Below, piece after piece: positions 31,676-46,125 of a stretch of 64,000 nt of DNA. Source of the stretch: Onchocerca volvulus (taxonomy: Eukaryota; Nematoda; Chromadorea; Rhabditida; Onchocercidae); NCBI GenBank assembly GCA_000499405.2, contig HG738139.1, positions 1,206,108 through 1,270,107 of the forward strand. Direction: 5' to 3'. Within the stretch, counting starts at the first letter, position 1, and each line of letters opens with the position of its first letter. The notes beneath the pieces are model-generated. The model was not told the origin of the DNA and searched no databases. It worked only from the letters and a program-made list of their open reading frames with translations. The translations under genes were made by a program, and so were the position numbers.

Positions 31676-32517
31676 TACTGCTTCAAGGGCTTTTTTAGGA
31701 TGCCTCAGTTTAGAACCCCATTTCGAACTGCAATATCCTAATCACATATTAGTGATTTTATCTATCCAAATTGCTTTGCACCGATTTCATGGGGAAATTT
31801 GAATTCATTTGGAAACTAGAACTGGGAAATGCTAATCCCTTAAATTTTTTGAACCTGACATAAATATATCCCTGCTTCGGAAATCTCCAACAATACATGT
31901 CTTTTACCAAGCTCAGGGCCAACAATTTGTTTCATCATACCATCAGTATCTTGCATTCGTTTTAATATTTACTTCATCAGTATATACCCAAAACATATCT
32001 AAGTTTCAATTTCGGAAAATTAAATAATTCATATCGTATACTGTCAGGCATGAATTATATCGAGCTGCCTTCAAACAATCTTAGAAATAGGCAATAATAA
32101 CCAGTTCAGGAAAATAAAACCACCAAGAATCAAAAGCAGACTGATTCAAGATATTGTAGTCACTGATAAACAAACGCTTATTTTACTTCACACAAATAAA
32201 TATCATCAATATTGAAGAGCAGAACACAAAGATAACAGTACAACTTACATAAATATATGCATTCAAGCTTACTGCTCTAAGTGACTGAGAAATAGAGAAC
32301 AAGAAAAGAAAGAAAACAATACTTTAAATACACCTCCTGATGCAAAATGCATTTTTATATCAAAATAATGTAAACGTTCGTCATGGAAAAATTCATAATT
32401 CTTCTTTTTTCTTAATTAAATAAAAAAAATTGCGAACAAAACAACAGAATATATGAAAATTTCAGTAATGCAAACACTATTAAAAACAGAACAGAAAAAT
32501 GCAGTGCAACTTGGGGC
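31676..32517. other. Spacer between the DBHS gene and DHX35
   Basis: About 840 bases containing the DBHS 3' UTR and the DHX35 5' flank (both minus strand). No additional exon-like frame was recognised. No clear AATAAA was found in the first 150 bases after the DBHS stop. Confidence 0.5.
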
Positions 32518-35500
32518 TCATCGTCGCATCCGCTTTTCAGCTGGGAAATCACCCATTGGTGGTCCACGATGGAAACCTCCTGGTGGTCCACCTTGCATTC
32601 CGAAATTTCCTGGCCCCATCGGCCCTCCGGGTCCTCGAAAACCACCAGGTCCAGGACCACCTGGACTACCAAACGAAGGTGGCTGCAAGAAAAGATTACT
32701 ATTAATAACATAAACTACGAAAACAAGTAATAAAATTAAATTTTATCAGCATAAGGAACAGAAAATGATACAAGATCTTTACAAAATAATGTCTAAATAT
32801 ATTTTTTACCGCAATTGCGGAGTATGATTGGGGTTTTATGATGGAATATTATATTAATGATTTCAAGCAGCTGGCGATTGCCAAGTAACAAAAACATAAA
32901 AATTTAAAAGGCATATACCACTCCTTGTTGTGGTCCACCAGGTCTTGGTGCATCAGCACGAAATATCTGTAGTAGCTTCTGCACACCTTGTACAAGTGTC
33001 GGATCTATAAAATTTAAAAATAATGGACCGCTGTAATGAATTCACAGCATCAAAAATTACCATATATATTAAAATTTCTCAATGCTAGTCAAAAGATTCG
33101 ATTAGATCGCATTTCAAAAGCAAAAGTCATAAAGACAAAGAATAAATTTTGTAAAAACTATTTTAAAATTGCTTTGCTAAAAATATGAAATTACATGTTC
33201 GAGAAATAACGAAAAAAAAAAGCGCTTACCAGGACCACCTCCTTGATTAACAGGTCCACCGGGGCCGCCTTGCTGAAAGGGTGGTCCCCTTCCTGGATTG
33301 TCCATTTGTGGTGGTCCACTACGTTGCATATCAGGTGGACCTCGGCCCATCATTTCTTGTCCTCTTGGTCCCTCAGGTCCACTTTGTCCACTTGAGTTAA
33401 ATGGTCCTCCTAAAAAAAGTTTAGACTGAGTTTTGACAGAGAAAATATTTTTAAAACATAATCCTTTTCAAAAAAACACTCTCAAGAGCACAAAAACTCG
33501 ACCAAAAATGTGGGTAAAAACTAATAGATCAGAATAATAATAAATATTTGAAAATACAGGCATGAAATTCTGCAGACAAGAAATTACGAGACAACAAAAA
33601 ATGATATAAATATTAGGAATTAAATGACAGAAATAAAGTTACTGTGTTGTGGATGCGAACCTCCACCAGAACCAGCAACGAAAAATTCACGTGGCGGTGG
33701 GCCACCAGACATTCCACCAGGGCCATTCGCCATACCTTGTGGACCAGATGGTCCACCGCCCAAACTACCCAATAAGGTAGGCATTTCACCACGGCGTGCT
33801 GCCACCTGTGCCATACGTTCACGCTTCGCAGCTTCTAATCGCTCAAGCTCTTGTTGCCGACGAGCGAGATCTATAATAAAATGATGTACTACGGCGAAAA
33901 TTTAGATTGTCAGTTCCGAACTTCAAATAATTTTTATTTTATAACATACAAAACACATATGAAACTAATGGCGAATTATTTGATCGATAAGTTTATTTCA
34001 ACTTAGTTAAAAATGAAATTATTTCTGCAACACTTTCATATGTGGATAGATTTCGATTATAAAAATAACTAATCCATAAAATTAAACATAGGAACAACTG
34101 TAAATTAAATGAAACGGTTAGAAGTATGTTGCAGTGGAATACTTTGGTGTCAACTTATATCCATACTCGCTATCAGAACATGGTACGCTGCATAGTGGTC
34201 ATAATCTTGTTCTTCAAAACATATATTTCGAATTGACAGAAAACCACTAATATTAAATGTTGTCATTAAGGTAATTAATAAAATGTGACAAAGATGATGT
34301 TATATCTCACTAACATAATTTTAAATTATATCAACTATAACTGCATAATAATTATTTCATAACACTAATCGACGAAGAGGGAATAAGAAATGGATAAATG
34401 CGAAATGACATAAAAGTCAATTGAAATTAAAACTTAAATTAAAAAATCGCTAGAAAGAAAAAAATATCCAGTATAAGAAATGACTTTAAAGTAGATATTT
34501 CTCCCACTGGTTGCAATTTCCACAGAAGAGGGGATTCGCAGTTAACCGAAATTTGTAATTACAATTAACGTGGTTCAATTCACGTCACATCTGAATATTC
34601 ATTTTACATAATTAACAATTCCAGTTTTTTTCCTGCACAACCATTCCAAGATATGAAGTTTTTTCCCAAGCATTTGCAAGTGACTTCAGAAATGCAAAAA
34701 TGAACTTTTAAGTTACTTTTCTATATATATGAAAAGGTAAAGAACATGAAATTCAGAATCACAGTGAAGTAAACGTCAGCATGAGCTTCGATAAGGAAAT
34801 ATGAATCACTATTATAGCTAAATAAAATCGTCATCTTTAATATCCTTCAGATAAACAAAGTAAAAAAAAAAAAAAAAAAAATGAGATGGTTGGGAAAGGA
34901 ATTATAGCGCTTTCTCTTTAATAGTTATTCGAATAACGATTTATAGTTAGAAATGAATTGACCTTTCCGTACATCATATATTTTGGACAATAAAAAGGCT
35001 TTACACATCAAATATTTAACAAAATAAAATAATATCTGCAAAATCAAAAATTAGTAGTTTCATCTTCCAATTTCTTTTTTAAAAAAACGGATACTCTGAT
35101 GCCAAAGAAAGAAAAGGAAGTGTTGCCCAAAACATATTTCACATTATTTTCCTCGAAATGCTTTTAAAAATAGCAAAAGACTTCATCCAAACAAACAAGA
35201 AAAAAAATTCAAAATAAAAATTTGATGAAGAAATAAATTAAAAGGATGTTCCGAACTAAAATAACAATCTTCCACATTGATGTACAAAGGATACAACGCT
35301 GTAAAGAGGGTACTTTACAGTGAGACGAAAAGTGAAAGAGTGTAAAAACCTTGCCTTCACGGAGTAACTGAGTTTGATAATCCTGGTAAGCGAGATCCAT
35401 ATCAGCTTCCAAGCGTCTACGAGCTTCTTTGAGCTCTTCTTCCAATTGAGCTCTACGCTGTCTTTCCACCTCATATAGCTCTTTCCATTTTAACCCGAAT

Positions 35501-38500
35501 ACGTATTCGAAGCTGTTTGCTGGTGGAAATCGTGGGCCCACTTCTCGTTCCCTACATAGTAACACTTGCGCTACACATATTCACTTTTCGCAACATTTAC
35601 TATATTACTTCACTACACTCTTACATTTGTTTGCCAGATATTAACTTTCTAAGTCACAAATTAGCCATTCATTTAATTTAAGCCAATAAACAATGATAAA
35701 AAGATCACAATGGCATTTCTATGGCAATATTTAAACTGTCTGCATTACTGCCTCATTATATAGATCTTACAATTTATTAAACATTAGAGCAAATGAAAAT
35801 TTCTAAAAAACTGTGCATGATTTTCATGAGGAGCGCTCTAAATGGCACATTTATAAGCAGCTATTCCCATTTTCTACATTACTTCTTTTTTTCCTTTTTC
35901 ATAGCCCAAGTATGACATTATATTTTCTCTTATTTGAAATACTCAACCGTATTTAATTACTATCAGCTACTGGTAAAACTACGTGAAAGTGATCAGCTTC
36001 AAGGAATATTTGTAGGATATGATACAATTTTAATTTTTGCGAAATTTGAGCTATCAGTTCCACCTCAGAATGATCATTTTGTCATAGCTGCTCACAACTT
36101 CTTTTCCACCACCCTTCTCCCAATTACTGAAGATATTTATTTTTTCTACACACGCGTATCACTCACTCAAATACATTCACACCACAACTCCTTCGCTCCG
36201 CCTCAAAGTGTAGTAACAATTTTGATAAGTCGCTAATAACTTGAAATTAAGGGTTCAAACATCATTGTGAAGCCTGAAATAACCATATTAAAACAATGAC
36301 AAAACTTCCCATACCACTGCATTATATAATGTAAACAAACATTATAAATATTTCCCGAGAACAGTTATAACTCTTAAAAGTATCACCGTAGAAATGATCT
36401 AACTAATCACTACCTAGCAATGAGCAAATTCACGGTTCGATGTAATTCCTTTCATTTCAGAAGCTTGAAAAGTGTGTGCAATGACCTTCAAATTATTCGA
36501 CAGACTAGCCATAAAACAAAATTTTGCAATTATTTTTCAGCAAGGTTATAAACCACTTGTATGCTACCACTATAAGTAACTGTAAATAATGAAGATTAAT
36601 GCAAAAAGCCCAAAATATGCTCAAAAATTTAATAAAAAACGAGGCATTTCTTAAAGTTCCATTTAAAAATTACTCTAATCTTTTATGATTTTCTTCTCCA
36701 AACAAAGTGGAAACCAGTGAAATACCACCTGTAACTGGTTATTCTTATTATTTTTATATCATTCTAAATACTATTGTGATGCACTGAATAAGAAAAAAGA
36801 TCGTAACAGAATATCAGTGCGAAACAAAAGCACTTCGGTTTTGAGAAAATTTAAACACATTTTTCAATCAGCGAAAATTTCTAAAGTTCTGCTTATTTCG
36901 AACACTAAAAAGAACTAAAATTACAATCAGAGATAAAGATGATTCAATGTCAAAAGCTCCACTTGTCACTTTAATTCATAAATGGAAAACCCATTTTGAA
37001 AAGAATATGACAAGTGGGAAATAAATTACTAACTTCCCAGATATTCAATGCAATATCATTACTAAAAGCGTAATTTCACGTTAAATACGACTAGAATATC
37101 AGATCCTCGAAAGAGGCTTACGATAGAAGTCGTCACTCATTTTTTAAACCTATTCACTGATTAACCATATGATGGAAACAGGAATCCATTTTCAATAAAA
37201 AAAAAAAATTATATGTACAAATTCATTATTTTCGAAAATTTCTTGAAAAATGCAAGATTATTTCTAAAGATGAAATCAAATTATCATAAAATAATTAAAG
37301 CAATAAAAAATGAATAAATTCCTCTGAGCACACAATTTCTAAAAAATCCTACATAATTTGGAGAATCCTATATATTTCTTCTCCAGAAAAAAGGATAGCC
37401 CTCTATTTCAAATAACTTTTCAATGCATCAAAACCGATCAATTACTTGAGGATTCTGAATACAGCAAATAATTTTTAAAATCATTTCGCAAATAAATATT
37501 AGCTGTTTGATGATCAAGTTGGTCCACTCATTAATTTTCCACCACAACTTCCGTTATCATTTCTATAGAAACAGTGATAGCAATGGGCTTGAATGGGATG
37601 ATATAAACCTCACTGAGTTTATGTCTTTCTTTTAGTCAGAATTCAAACTGGTCGCTCTAAAATGAAGATTATGCATAACTGTGGCTTACTTATGCTCAAA
37701 TCCTTTCAGTTTAAAAGAAACAAACACATAATAGTTGGTGCATTTATTCAAGCTCATTCAGAAGAGCTATCAGTACCAATTTTAGCTTGAATCGCGTACC
37801 GTAAAATTCAATTAAACAAATAAGTTAAATGTCCATTCTGTATAGAGCAATCGATCATGACATTAAACGCAAGAGTACTTGTTTGAACAATACATCCTAC
37901 AGGACTATCTAGTCCATTCCACAACATTTTTTCCTTATGCAAAGCACACAGAATGAGTCCAAGTTAACTATTCACAAACATTATCAAGTCCAAGTCCAGC
38001 TGCCAACTTAACGGTTGAGACGAAACAGAAAAGTGCAGTTCACAAAACAACTTATCGGTTTGTTTATTGAAAACACACTGAATGATATGAAGGAAGTTCT
38101 TGAATGCACGATACGAAGGAATAGAGTAAGAAAGCCACACATATGCATATCTTCATGATTCAGAGCAGAACCATTACTATGAAATGTCGAAATGATCGAG
38201 CAATTTAATTAGCTACAGAAACTGGTTGCTTTCATAATCTGAAATGAAACTAAGAAATGCAAAAGAGTACTTTTGAAGCATTGCACTGCGTTGTATCATA
38301 CGTTCGGCGAGGCCATCGTCTTCATCACGTGGCTCCAACATCTCCACAACTAACGGTTTCGGACTTCTGCAAAGTACTTTCAAAAATTTTCCGACCGATA
38401 ATATTTTTCCAAAATCAGAAATATATGAGTTCAAAACTGTTCTTCAGCGTTACTTGAACGAACAATCATATCATGAAACACTCGTAGCAGTCCGAGAGAT

Positions 38501-40086
38501 TGTTCTTTCTCAGATTTTGCAATGTGCTATATACTTTTGCACAATAATTTCCTGAATATACAAGTAGAGAAGAAACTTACGCCGTTAATAAGAATACTTT
38601 TTCTCGTATTTGATGAAGTGCTTCATTCGCCGATGGTTTACGCTCGAATTCCACAATCCCCTCTCCTGTTGGCTTGCCCTTTTCGTCAACAATATGAACT
38701 GCTCGTTCTACTTCACCAAATGCCGAAAATGCATGATAAAGCATTTCGTTCGATACAGTTGATGAAAGTTCTTTTACTCTTAACGCAGCACCATGGACCG
38801 CAAATCGTACACGAACCGGACGACCATGTATTATTCTGCCATCAATAGCTTCCTTAGCACTTTCAGCATGAGCACGTGTATCCTGAAGGAGATATGGAGG
38901 ATACATATATAATTCGTACAAAACAAAACGAAAAAATAAATGACTCAAGTCAAATCAAACCATTTTATGATATATAGGAAGAACTAACCAATCGTAAGAA
39001 AGCAAATCCTTTGCCACTCAAATAACATTCTGCAATGTCGCCATGAGGTGCAAAGAGTTCCTTCAGTTCTTGCTCCTTCAAATCATTCGGCAAGTTACCA
39101 ACAAATAAACGGCATCGACCAGTAAATTTCTTTTTTGGCAAATCGCTCATTAGGTCTGTCTCACTGAATGCTTGTCCAGAAAGGACATTTATCATATTCA
39201 TTGGTCCTCGACCACCTCCTCCACCACCACCACCTGGTCCCATTCCCATTCCACGGCTTGCTTGCCCGCCAGATGGTCCTCCCATATTACTTGAGGAATT
39301 GTTGTATTGATATTCACTTGATCGATGATGATGCCTTAATAAAGTTGCCATTGAAGTATATAAAATGTTATCTCTACAATTTGTTCAGTATCTTAATTTA
39401 TTTCGTTATATATGATTTCGTATGAATCCCGATACATTCAGGATCAATAATTCGACGGCAGGTTTTTTTTTTTTTTTTTTTCGAACAAAAAAAAGGAATA
39501 GATTCAAGTGACAAGAAAATAAAATACAAAACGAAGAAAATCACTACGACTAAACATATTTTTATTAAGATCCATCAAATACTTCTGTACCGAGATTATT
39601 CGGGTCCTGATCGTATCTAGGATTTACGAAAATCATTTAGTTTATTATTTCATCGCATTAAAAAAATGGATATAAACTGAAGACAATAATTATTTTTAAA
39701 GGAATAAATCCTTTTCGATTCATTCGGTTAACTGTCATTTTAAACATATGTTTCTAGATTTTTTGCTACATTATGCTTTCACATAGAGTAATTGTTCCAA
39801 AATAAAAAAAAAAAAAAAAGCTTTATCTTCCTACAAAGTGCATCTCTAACAACTTTTACACGAGCACAATAGAAAAAACATACTTACCACTAATCTAGAA
39901 AAAAAAAAAAAAAAAAGGAAAATACCTTTCGCTGGAAGATGTTCGACCGGTACGATCACGTTCGTTTCGCTCTGAACGCTCCTCTTTTATGCTATTACGT
40001 GGACTTGCATTGCTACCACTATTTGGTCTGCCACCGCTTATGCTATTCCGTTTTACTTCACCATCATTACGTCCACGATCACTCAT
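32518..40086 (-). CDS. nono-1: DBHS-family RNA-binding protein (NONO/PSF-like)
   Basis: Nuclear RNA/DNA-binding protein of the Drosophila-behaviour/human-splicing family, which dimerises and acts in transcription, splicing and nuclear retention. Nine exons join to 580 aa: 39926-40086, 38989-39334, 38581-38882, 38271-38366, 35355-35551, 33661-33870, 33230-33409, 32919-33004, 32518-32682. Order of parts: Ser/Arg/Asn-rich N-terminus with a Gly-rich run (about 72-97); RRM1 (CRLFVGNLP ... GKGFAFLRL, about 127-198); RRM2 (LRVKELSSTVSNEMLYHAFS ... GEGIVEFERK); NOPS linker (PKPLVVEMLEPRDEDDGLAE); long charged coiled coil (about 315-400); Gly/Pro-rich tail ending EKRMRR, like NONO's KRRRY. Intron 4 is 2.7 kb. 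Intron 5 begins with GC (GAAG|GCAAGG at 35354); only this junction keeps REDLARRQQEL in frame. A TTTTGCAG acceptor lies 5 bases before the ATG. Confidence 0.94.
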
Positions 40087-40090
40087 TCTT

Positions 40091-40092
40091 CT
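40091..40092 (-). promoter_or_regulatory. Candidate spliced-leader acceptor of the DBHS gene
   Basis: The minus strand reads TATTTTGCAG then AAGA then ATG, a good 3' splice site just before the start codon, as expected for trans-splicing. An ordinary 5' UTR intron is the alternative. Confidence 0.5.
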
Positions 40093-41332
40093 GCAAAATA
40101 TTCTCACTCTTATCTATCTTTCCTTCTCAACTAACGTGTTATCCACGTCACCCACGTACGGCAACCAAGCGTAAAACTCCCCACCCTGTCGCTCGCAACC
40201 GCACGTGAAGAGCCGGTTAGTAGACATGCTTCCTTATAGGTTCACAATGACCCATCAACCAATCAATAGGGCAGACAAAAGTCTCAGGATACAGATTGTC
40301 ACATATAGTAGCTCTATATCTGGTTTCGAAAGCACCGTGAAATACCAGGCGTCATAGGACGGGGGCCTCAACTAGTTTAAACTGAAGAGAATGGTATCAT
40401 AAATAGCAGATTCGACGATACATCAGGAAGCAATTACTTGGGGGATATCGTTATCAGCTATCTTACATAATTGACAGATCTATTTTGTCGGATAAATCCG
40501 AATATATTATTTTGCTTTCATAATTCTACGTTATTCTTATCAATTATCATCTATCTTTTATGACTGACAAACCTGTTTATCAAATAACAATCTCCCCTTC
40601 CGTAACGCTGTATTATTCTCATCAGTTTATACTACTGTTTATCATCTATCTCATATGAATAACTGATCTTTTTATCAGATAATCGATACATCTCTCTTTC
40701 GTAACGCTATGTTATTCTTGTCATTTTATGCCGTTACTTGAATTCGGTAGTCTTGCTAAATTTTAATTCCTTACTTAACAACTGCATGACGAGAAATTTT
40801 TAGATTGCATTACAATCAGCATTGTATGAATAATCGGCTCATTGACGAAACTACGGCCGAAATATTTATCAGTGACGCGTCATACTACTTTCTCCTTCTT
40901 CCAAGTTTAATTCCAGGTTTGTCTATGTAGAATTATTTAATGTGTAGTTCAATTTTCTACGTATATTTCAAAGGTTTATCAAAAATGCTCATTCATCAAT
41001 GATTAATGACATCTGAGTTTTTAAGCAGTTGTGTGACGAATGTTGTAAAGAATTCGTGTAGCCACTAGTCAGCCTAATCTTTTTGACATAGGAAGAAAGA
41101 TTGTTGGTTATCTCGTAGATTTTAAGTCGTCCTATCAACTTATTCACTTTCTTTCTTAACTGTTTGGCGTTGGTTTTTTTTTATTCCAGAAACTGAAATT
41201 TCAAATGAATAAATTAAGTAATCAGTTCAAATAGATAGCTAGAAAAAAAAAATGAATTTCCAGCTTTATTGATTTTCAATTTTCTTATTTGGTTTGGCTT
41301 CGAGTTTTTTATCAACAATTAACAAATATTAA
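40093..41332. promoter_or_regulatory. Divergent intergenic region between the DBHS gene and abcf-3
   Basis: About 1.24 kb separates the two start codons. It must hold promoter sequence for both genes (minus strand left, plus strand right). No coding frame was recognised. A degenerate repeated phrase, TTA(T/C)CATCTATCT with CGTAACGCT(G/A)T(A/G)TTATTCT, appears two to three times between about 40525 and 40720. Confidence 0.5.
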
Positions 41333-44300
41333 ATGACGATATCAGCATATCTCACATCGACTTTTCCTGATCTTCCGATTGAAGTTAAAGATTACGTTGA
41401 AGGTATCACTTATCATTCCAATCGCGAACTTCAAAAATCAGAAAAAAACAATTTTTATATGACGTAGAAAAAAAAAGCCAGAAAAAGATTTTTTTTGTTG
41501 TATCTATCTGTTTGAAAAAAACAAAATGCAGTATGTTTACAGCAGTTTTAAGAGAAAACGCCGATGATTTATTGTCGAAAGAAGATGTTGCTGAGGCTGT
41601 TGGAGTGCACATACAAAGTTCTGTGGAAGGACTTAGTGATGAGGCTATTGATCTTGTATGTGAGAAGCTTGCTTTGTTACTTCATAATGGGTGAGCTTTT
41701 TATATCTTATTATATGTGTTTTATTTTATTTGTAAATTTTGTAGCATGCAGAAATTTTTCAAAATTAATAATCTAAATTTCTAGAAAAAATGTTATTAAC
41801 CGACCAAATGAAATTGGCCAACGGCGTCTTGAACAAACTGTTGATATAAGTGCTCAACATTTCGATTCAGAGGATGTTACAAGCATATGGAAAGTTAGTA
41901 CACGAGACACACCTTCGGTAAGCTGCATTACTTATTGATTTCACAGAGATTGGCATGCAACAATTATGGAAGTTATAACTGTCAAATGTATTGCAGCTAG
42001 TAGATAGGAAGAAACTTGAAAAGGCTGAAACCCGTGCATTAGAAAAGACTACTAAACGTGAAATTGGAGATGGTTCAAAAATACAGAAAAAGAGGCCAAC
42101 TGATCTTGTTGCTACAGCTTCACAGTCAACAAACCGTCGTGATGGGAAATCTGATAGTTCTGCAGGTGGAAATACAATGGATGTGCACTTAAATAACATT
42201 GATATATCAATAGGACCTAAGTAAGTTGCAACTTTGACGATTTGTAGGATGTGAAAATTATTCGATATTCTAAATCTTTCAAACAACTTGTTCATTAAGA
42301 TTCAGTAATTTCAATTTCGCTAGTTTTGTTTTCCTTTCAAAGGAATACACATAACTATTTTTTTAATTTTGCAGGCAATTACTATGTGGTGCTGATGTTG
42401 TTTTAACTTATGGTCGACGGTACGGTCTGGTTGGTCGAAATGGAGCTGGGAAATCTACTTTTCTGAAAATGATTTCTTCGTAATATTTGGAAAAATATTT
42501 AAAGTCTTTGTTTATTACACAACAATTTAGCTATGTTGATATATGTGGCAAAAGCTGAAGCGGTTTATTGAATATTTGTAATTTATTTGACAACTCAGTT
42601 ATGTATCAAACATTGTGTAATATTTGTATTTTTGTTTCAGAAAGCAGTTAAAAATTCCCTCCAATATCAGCATGTTAAGTGTTGAACAAGAGGTAGAAGG
42701 TGATGATACAGAAGTAAGACAATCTGTGTTGCAAAGCGATACTCGAAGGATGGAATTATTACGTCGCGAAGAAAAATTGCAGAGACTTATCAAAGAGTAA
42801 GTTTTATGGCATCGTATGGATTCATTACATAGCAAGATGAATCGAGAATAAGATATCTCAATGAATTTTGACTTTTTTCCAATTTCACCTCTTCTAGTAT
42901 CACTTCGAAATTTTGAAATAGTTCTAAAAAAACTTATCAAATATTGTTCTGGGAACTTTGAAAAATGATTTTTATTTCAGATCTTCTAGCGATGGGGATA
43001 AAGAGAAGTATAGCATTGAGCTAGGAAAAATTTATACGGAAATGGAAGAAGCCCAAATGGACAGAGCACCTGCACGTGCTGCTTCAATACTTTTTGGACT
43101 CGGTTTTACACCAGAAGAGCAGAAACAGCCTACAAAGTATTCTTAATTGTTTTCCTGGATTATTTTCAGTGTAATCTACTTGAATAGTTTCACTGAAAAT
43201 TCTCTTTCCTTATCGTTTTCTATATATGAATTAAAAGAGGAATTAAGTATGAATTATCGTTTTCTAAATATGAATTGGAAAAGAGAAAGGCAGTATAAAA
43301 TCGATTTCTTTTCTTTTTTTACCAAAAAAATGGCAATCTTCAGAGAATTTTCGGGTGGTTGGCGGATGAGGTTAGCATTGGCAAAGGCACTGTTCATGAG
43401 GTACGTTGCATTTATTGTAACTTTATAATTCGCTTTTCTTGGAAAAAATCGATTTTATATTGTCTTTTTTTTTTCTTGCAGGCCTGACTTACTTTTATTG
43501 GATGAACCGACAAACATGTTAGATATGAGAGCAATTATTTGGCTAGAAAATCACCTGCAGGTATTATTTAAATTTTTTTGAATCCTGGCTTAAATTTCTC
43601 TTTTTTTTTTGATTTCGTGATGAAGTCTGAAATGTAATTTTATCGATACTACATATTGCTTTACTTGGGGTAAGTATTTTAGATAAAAGACGACTTTTAT
43701 TGAAATAAAAGTTTCAGGTGACTTAGGAAGTTGGTGTTCCATCACACTTTTAATAAATTTGATAATTCGATAATAAAATTAAGTGGCAGTATGTTTTCTT
43801 TACTACAAACTATATATTATTGGTTGATCATTTATTTGGTATAATAGTTTCCAGGAATGGACTTCTACGATTGTGATAGTTTCCCATGATCGCAGTTTTT
43901 TAAATACTGTTTGTACGGATATGATACACTTACATTCAAAGAGGTTAGATCAATATAAAGGTAATTATGCTGTTTTCGAGAAAACAATGAAAGAAAAACT
44001 AACGCAGCAGGAAAGGTTTGTTTTTTTCTTTTATAAATTTTTATTTGCTTTATTTCATTAATGCAAACAATTATAATTAATATATTTTAAATTTAGGGAA
44101 ATTGCTCTTTTCAGATCTGATCTGTTCAATTGCTAATTTTTTGGATGTGATTCAGTACTTCAATAGACATTTTCAGGGAATATGAGGCGCAACAACAATT
44201 CCGTCAACATACTCAAGAATTTATTGATAAATTCCGGTACAATGCTAAACGAGCATCGATGGTACAAAGTCGTATCAAAATGCTTGAAAAATTGTAATGC

Positions 44301-46057
44301 TTTGTTTTTCCTTAATTACTGCCATAAACATTGCAAATCAACAGTGTTGTTTTTTATAATTTTAAATTACATTTGGGAACAAATCGTTCGAGTTATGTTT
44401 TGCTACCACAAATAATAAATGGTTTCACACTTCTCATCGAGAGTGTTTGCAACTTATTACTTCTTATTCATTTTTCAGACCAATACTTAAACCTGTTGTC
44501 TTGGAAGGTGAAGTGAAGTTGAGCTTTCCTGACTGCGAAGTACTGAATAATTTGGTATTACAGTTAGACGATGTATCTTTTAGGTAATTTGGCTTAAATC
44601 TAGTCGATTTCATTATCATGTGAGTTAAAAATGCACCTAAAATATTTTCAAAATATTTCTGAAATCACGAGATAAATTATGTGTTGAATTTCTCATGAGT
44701 CGTTTTTAGTTGTTTCGACACCCTTAAATAATTTCTGTTTATTTCTGTCTTTATCAAAATCCTCATATTTTTTTACCGGAGGTAGATAAAAAAAAGTTAT
44801 GTTTTTAGATTTTGATGCACTTTATTGCCTAACCTATATTTTAGGTATACATCAGTTTCACCGTTTATATTCACTAAGCTACAAATTGGTTCATATGCGG
44901 ATTCTCGCATTTGCATTGTATGTTTTATTATTTTTACAATATGCAAAGTTTTTGTAAGATAGTTAAAAATTCATCAGGTCGGTTCATGTGGACGGAAGAC
45001 AACATATCTTAATTTGAATGATTTGCAAAATTGTTGGGAAAATCAGATTTACTTATAGGTTGGAGAAAATGGAGCTGGTAAGACGACACTACTAAAATTG
45101 CTTCTTGGTGACTTGTCACCAACAAGCGGTTTCCGTAATGCCAATCGCCGGTTAAAAATAGGATATTTTTCGCAACATCACATTGATCAGCTTGACATGG
45201 ATATATCTGGCATAGAAGTATTGGAGAAAAGATTTCCCGGTATCTTGCTCTCCCTTCATTAAAATTTGCTCGAATTTTTCTTTTTAATTTATTTCAATTT
45301 ACTACAGTTTCCCTCTTTGTTTTGAAGTAGCGCCTTCTTTATACTGTTTTTATAGGTAAAAGTCAAGAAGAATACAGAGCGGCCCTTGGTCGGTTCGGAC
45401 TTTCTGGTGATTTAGCACTGCAGTCTGTCGTGACTCTTTCAGGTGGACAAAAATCTCGTCTTGCTTTTGCAAGCATTGCTATGTCAAAGTACACTTTGCT
45501 GACTTTTTAAATTTTACAGGACATAAACATTGTGCAATAGCATAAGCTGTTTTTGCCTGGTTCCCGAGTGTTTTGCAGTATTTTTTTGACTGAATAATAA
45601 GAGAGTTTTATTCTTTCACGTCATTGCTTTATTTAATTATCAATTTCTTCTTGCAGTCCGAACTATTTGATCATGGACGAACCTACAAATCATCTGGATG
45701 TAGAAACGGTCGAAGCATTAGGTAGAGCGTTAAACTCGTTTAAGGTGAATATTTCATATTTGTATTTGTGCTGTTAATGTGATATCTATTTTTTATGAGC
45801 TTGATCTTCACAGATTTCTCATACTGAACAGTTTAACTCGCAAGTTTACTGTAACTTCCATGTTCTTTTTTTCCTGTCTTCTATATTCATTGTTTACTGT
45901 AAATTTGCAGGGAGGAGTGTTGATCGTTTCTCACGACGAGAAGCTTATTGACATGGTTTGTAAGGAATTGTGGGTAGTTAAAGATCGTTGTGTGATGGCA
46001 CTAGAAGGAGGCTTAGAAGAATATAAGAGACATGTCATGACACAGCTTGCCCTCTGA
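41333..46057 (+). CDS. abcf-3: ATP-binding cassette subfamily F member 3 (GCN20-like)
   Basis: Soluble twin-ABC ATPase without membrane segments; relatives act with ribosomes in translational control (yeast Gcn20 with Gcn1). Seventeen exons join to 710 aa, against 709 in human: 41333-41402, 41543-41690, 41785-41917, 41997-42220, 42375-42479, 42641-42796, 42981-43136, 43344-43400, 43482-43560, 43855-44015, 44177-44293, 44479-44583, 44845-44917, 45059-45239, 45356-45488, 45657-45744, 45911-46057. N-terminal domain [13 protein letters not shown] ... [12 protein letters not shown]1: Walker [10 protein letters not shown] (about 212-220), signature [12 protein letters not shown], Walker [14 protein letters not shown]-loop VSHDRSFL. 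Linker with [15 protein letters not shown]2: GENGAGKTT (about 530), Q-loop [43 protein letters not shown]. The complete set of catalytic motifs indicates a working enzyme. Most introns are phase 2. The gene converges on the BTB gene. Confidence 0.97.
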
Positions 46058-46119
46058 TGTACTTTTCTTGTTCTAATGTTTGTAAATTATTATATGTTTT
46101 GAATGGTTGAATTCCTAGA

Positions 46120-46125
46120 AATAAA
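46120..46125 (+). terminator. Candidate poly(A) signal of abcf-3
   Basis: AATAAA 63 bases after the stop codon. Confidence 0.65.

Noticed and set aside
35934..36236. 100-codon plus-strand frame in a DBHS intron
   Set aside because: No recognisable family, no flanking splice sites; within a 2.7 kb intron.
39168..39425. 85-codon plus-strand frame
   Set aside because: Antisense to the Gly-rich and RRM1 exon of the DBHS gene.
41867..42295. 142-codon minus-strand frame
   Set aside because: Antisense to abcf-3 exons 3 and 4, which carry the conserved protein.
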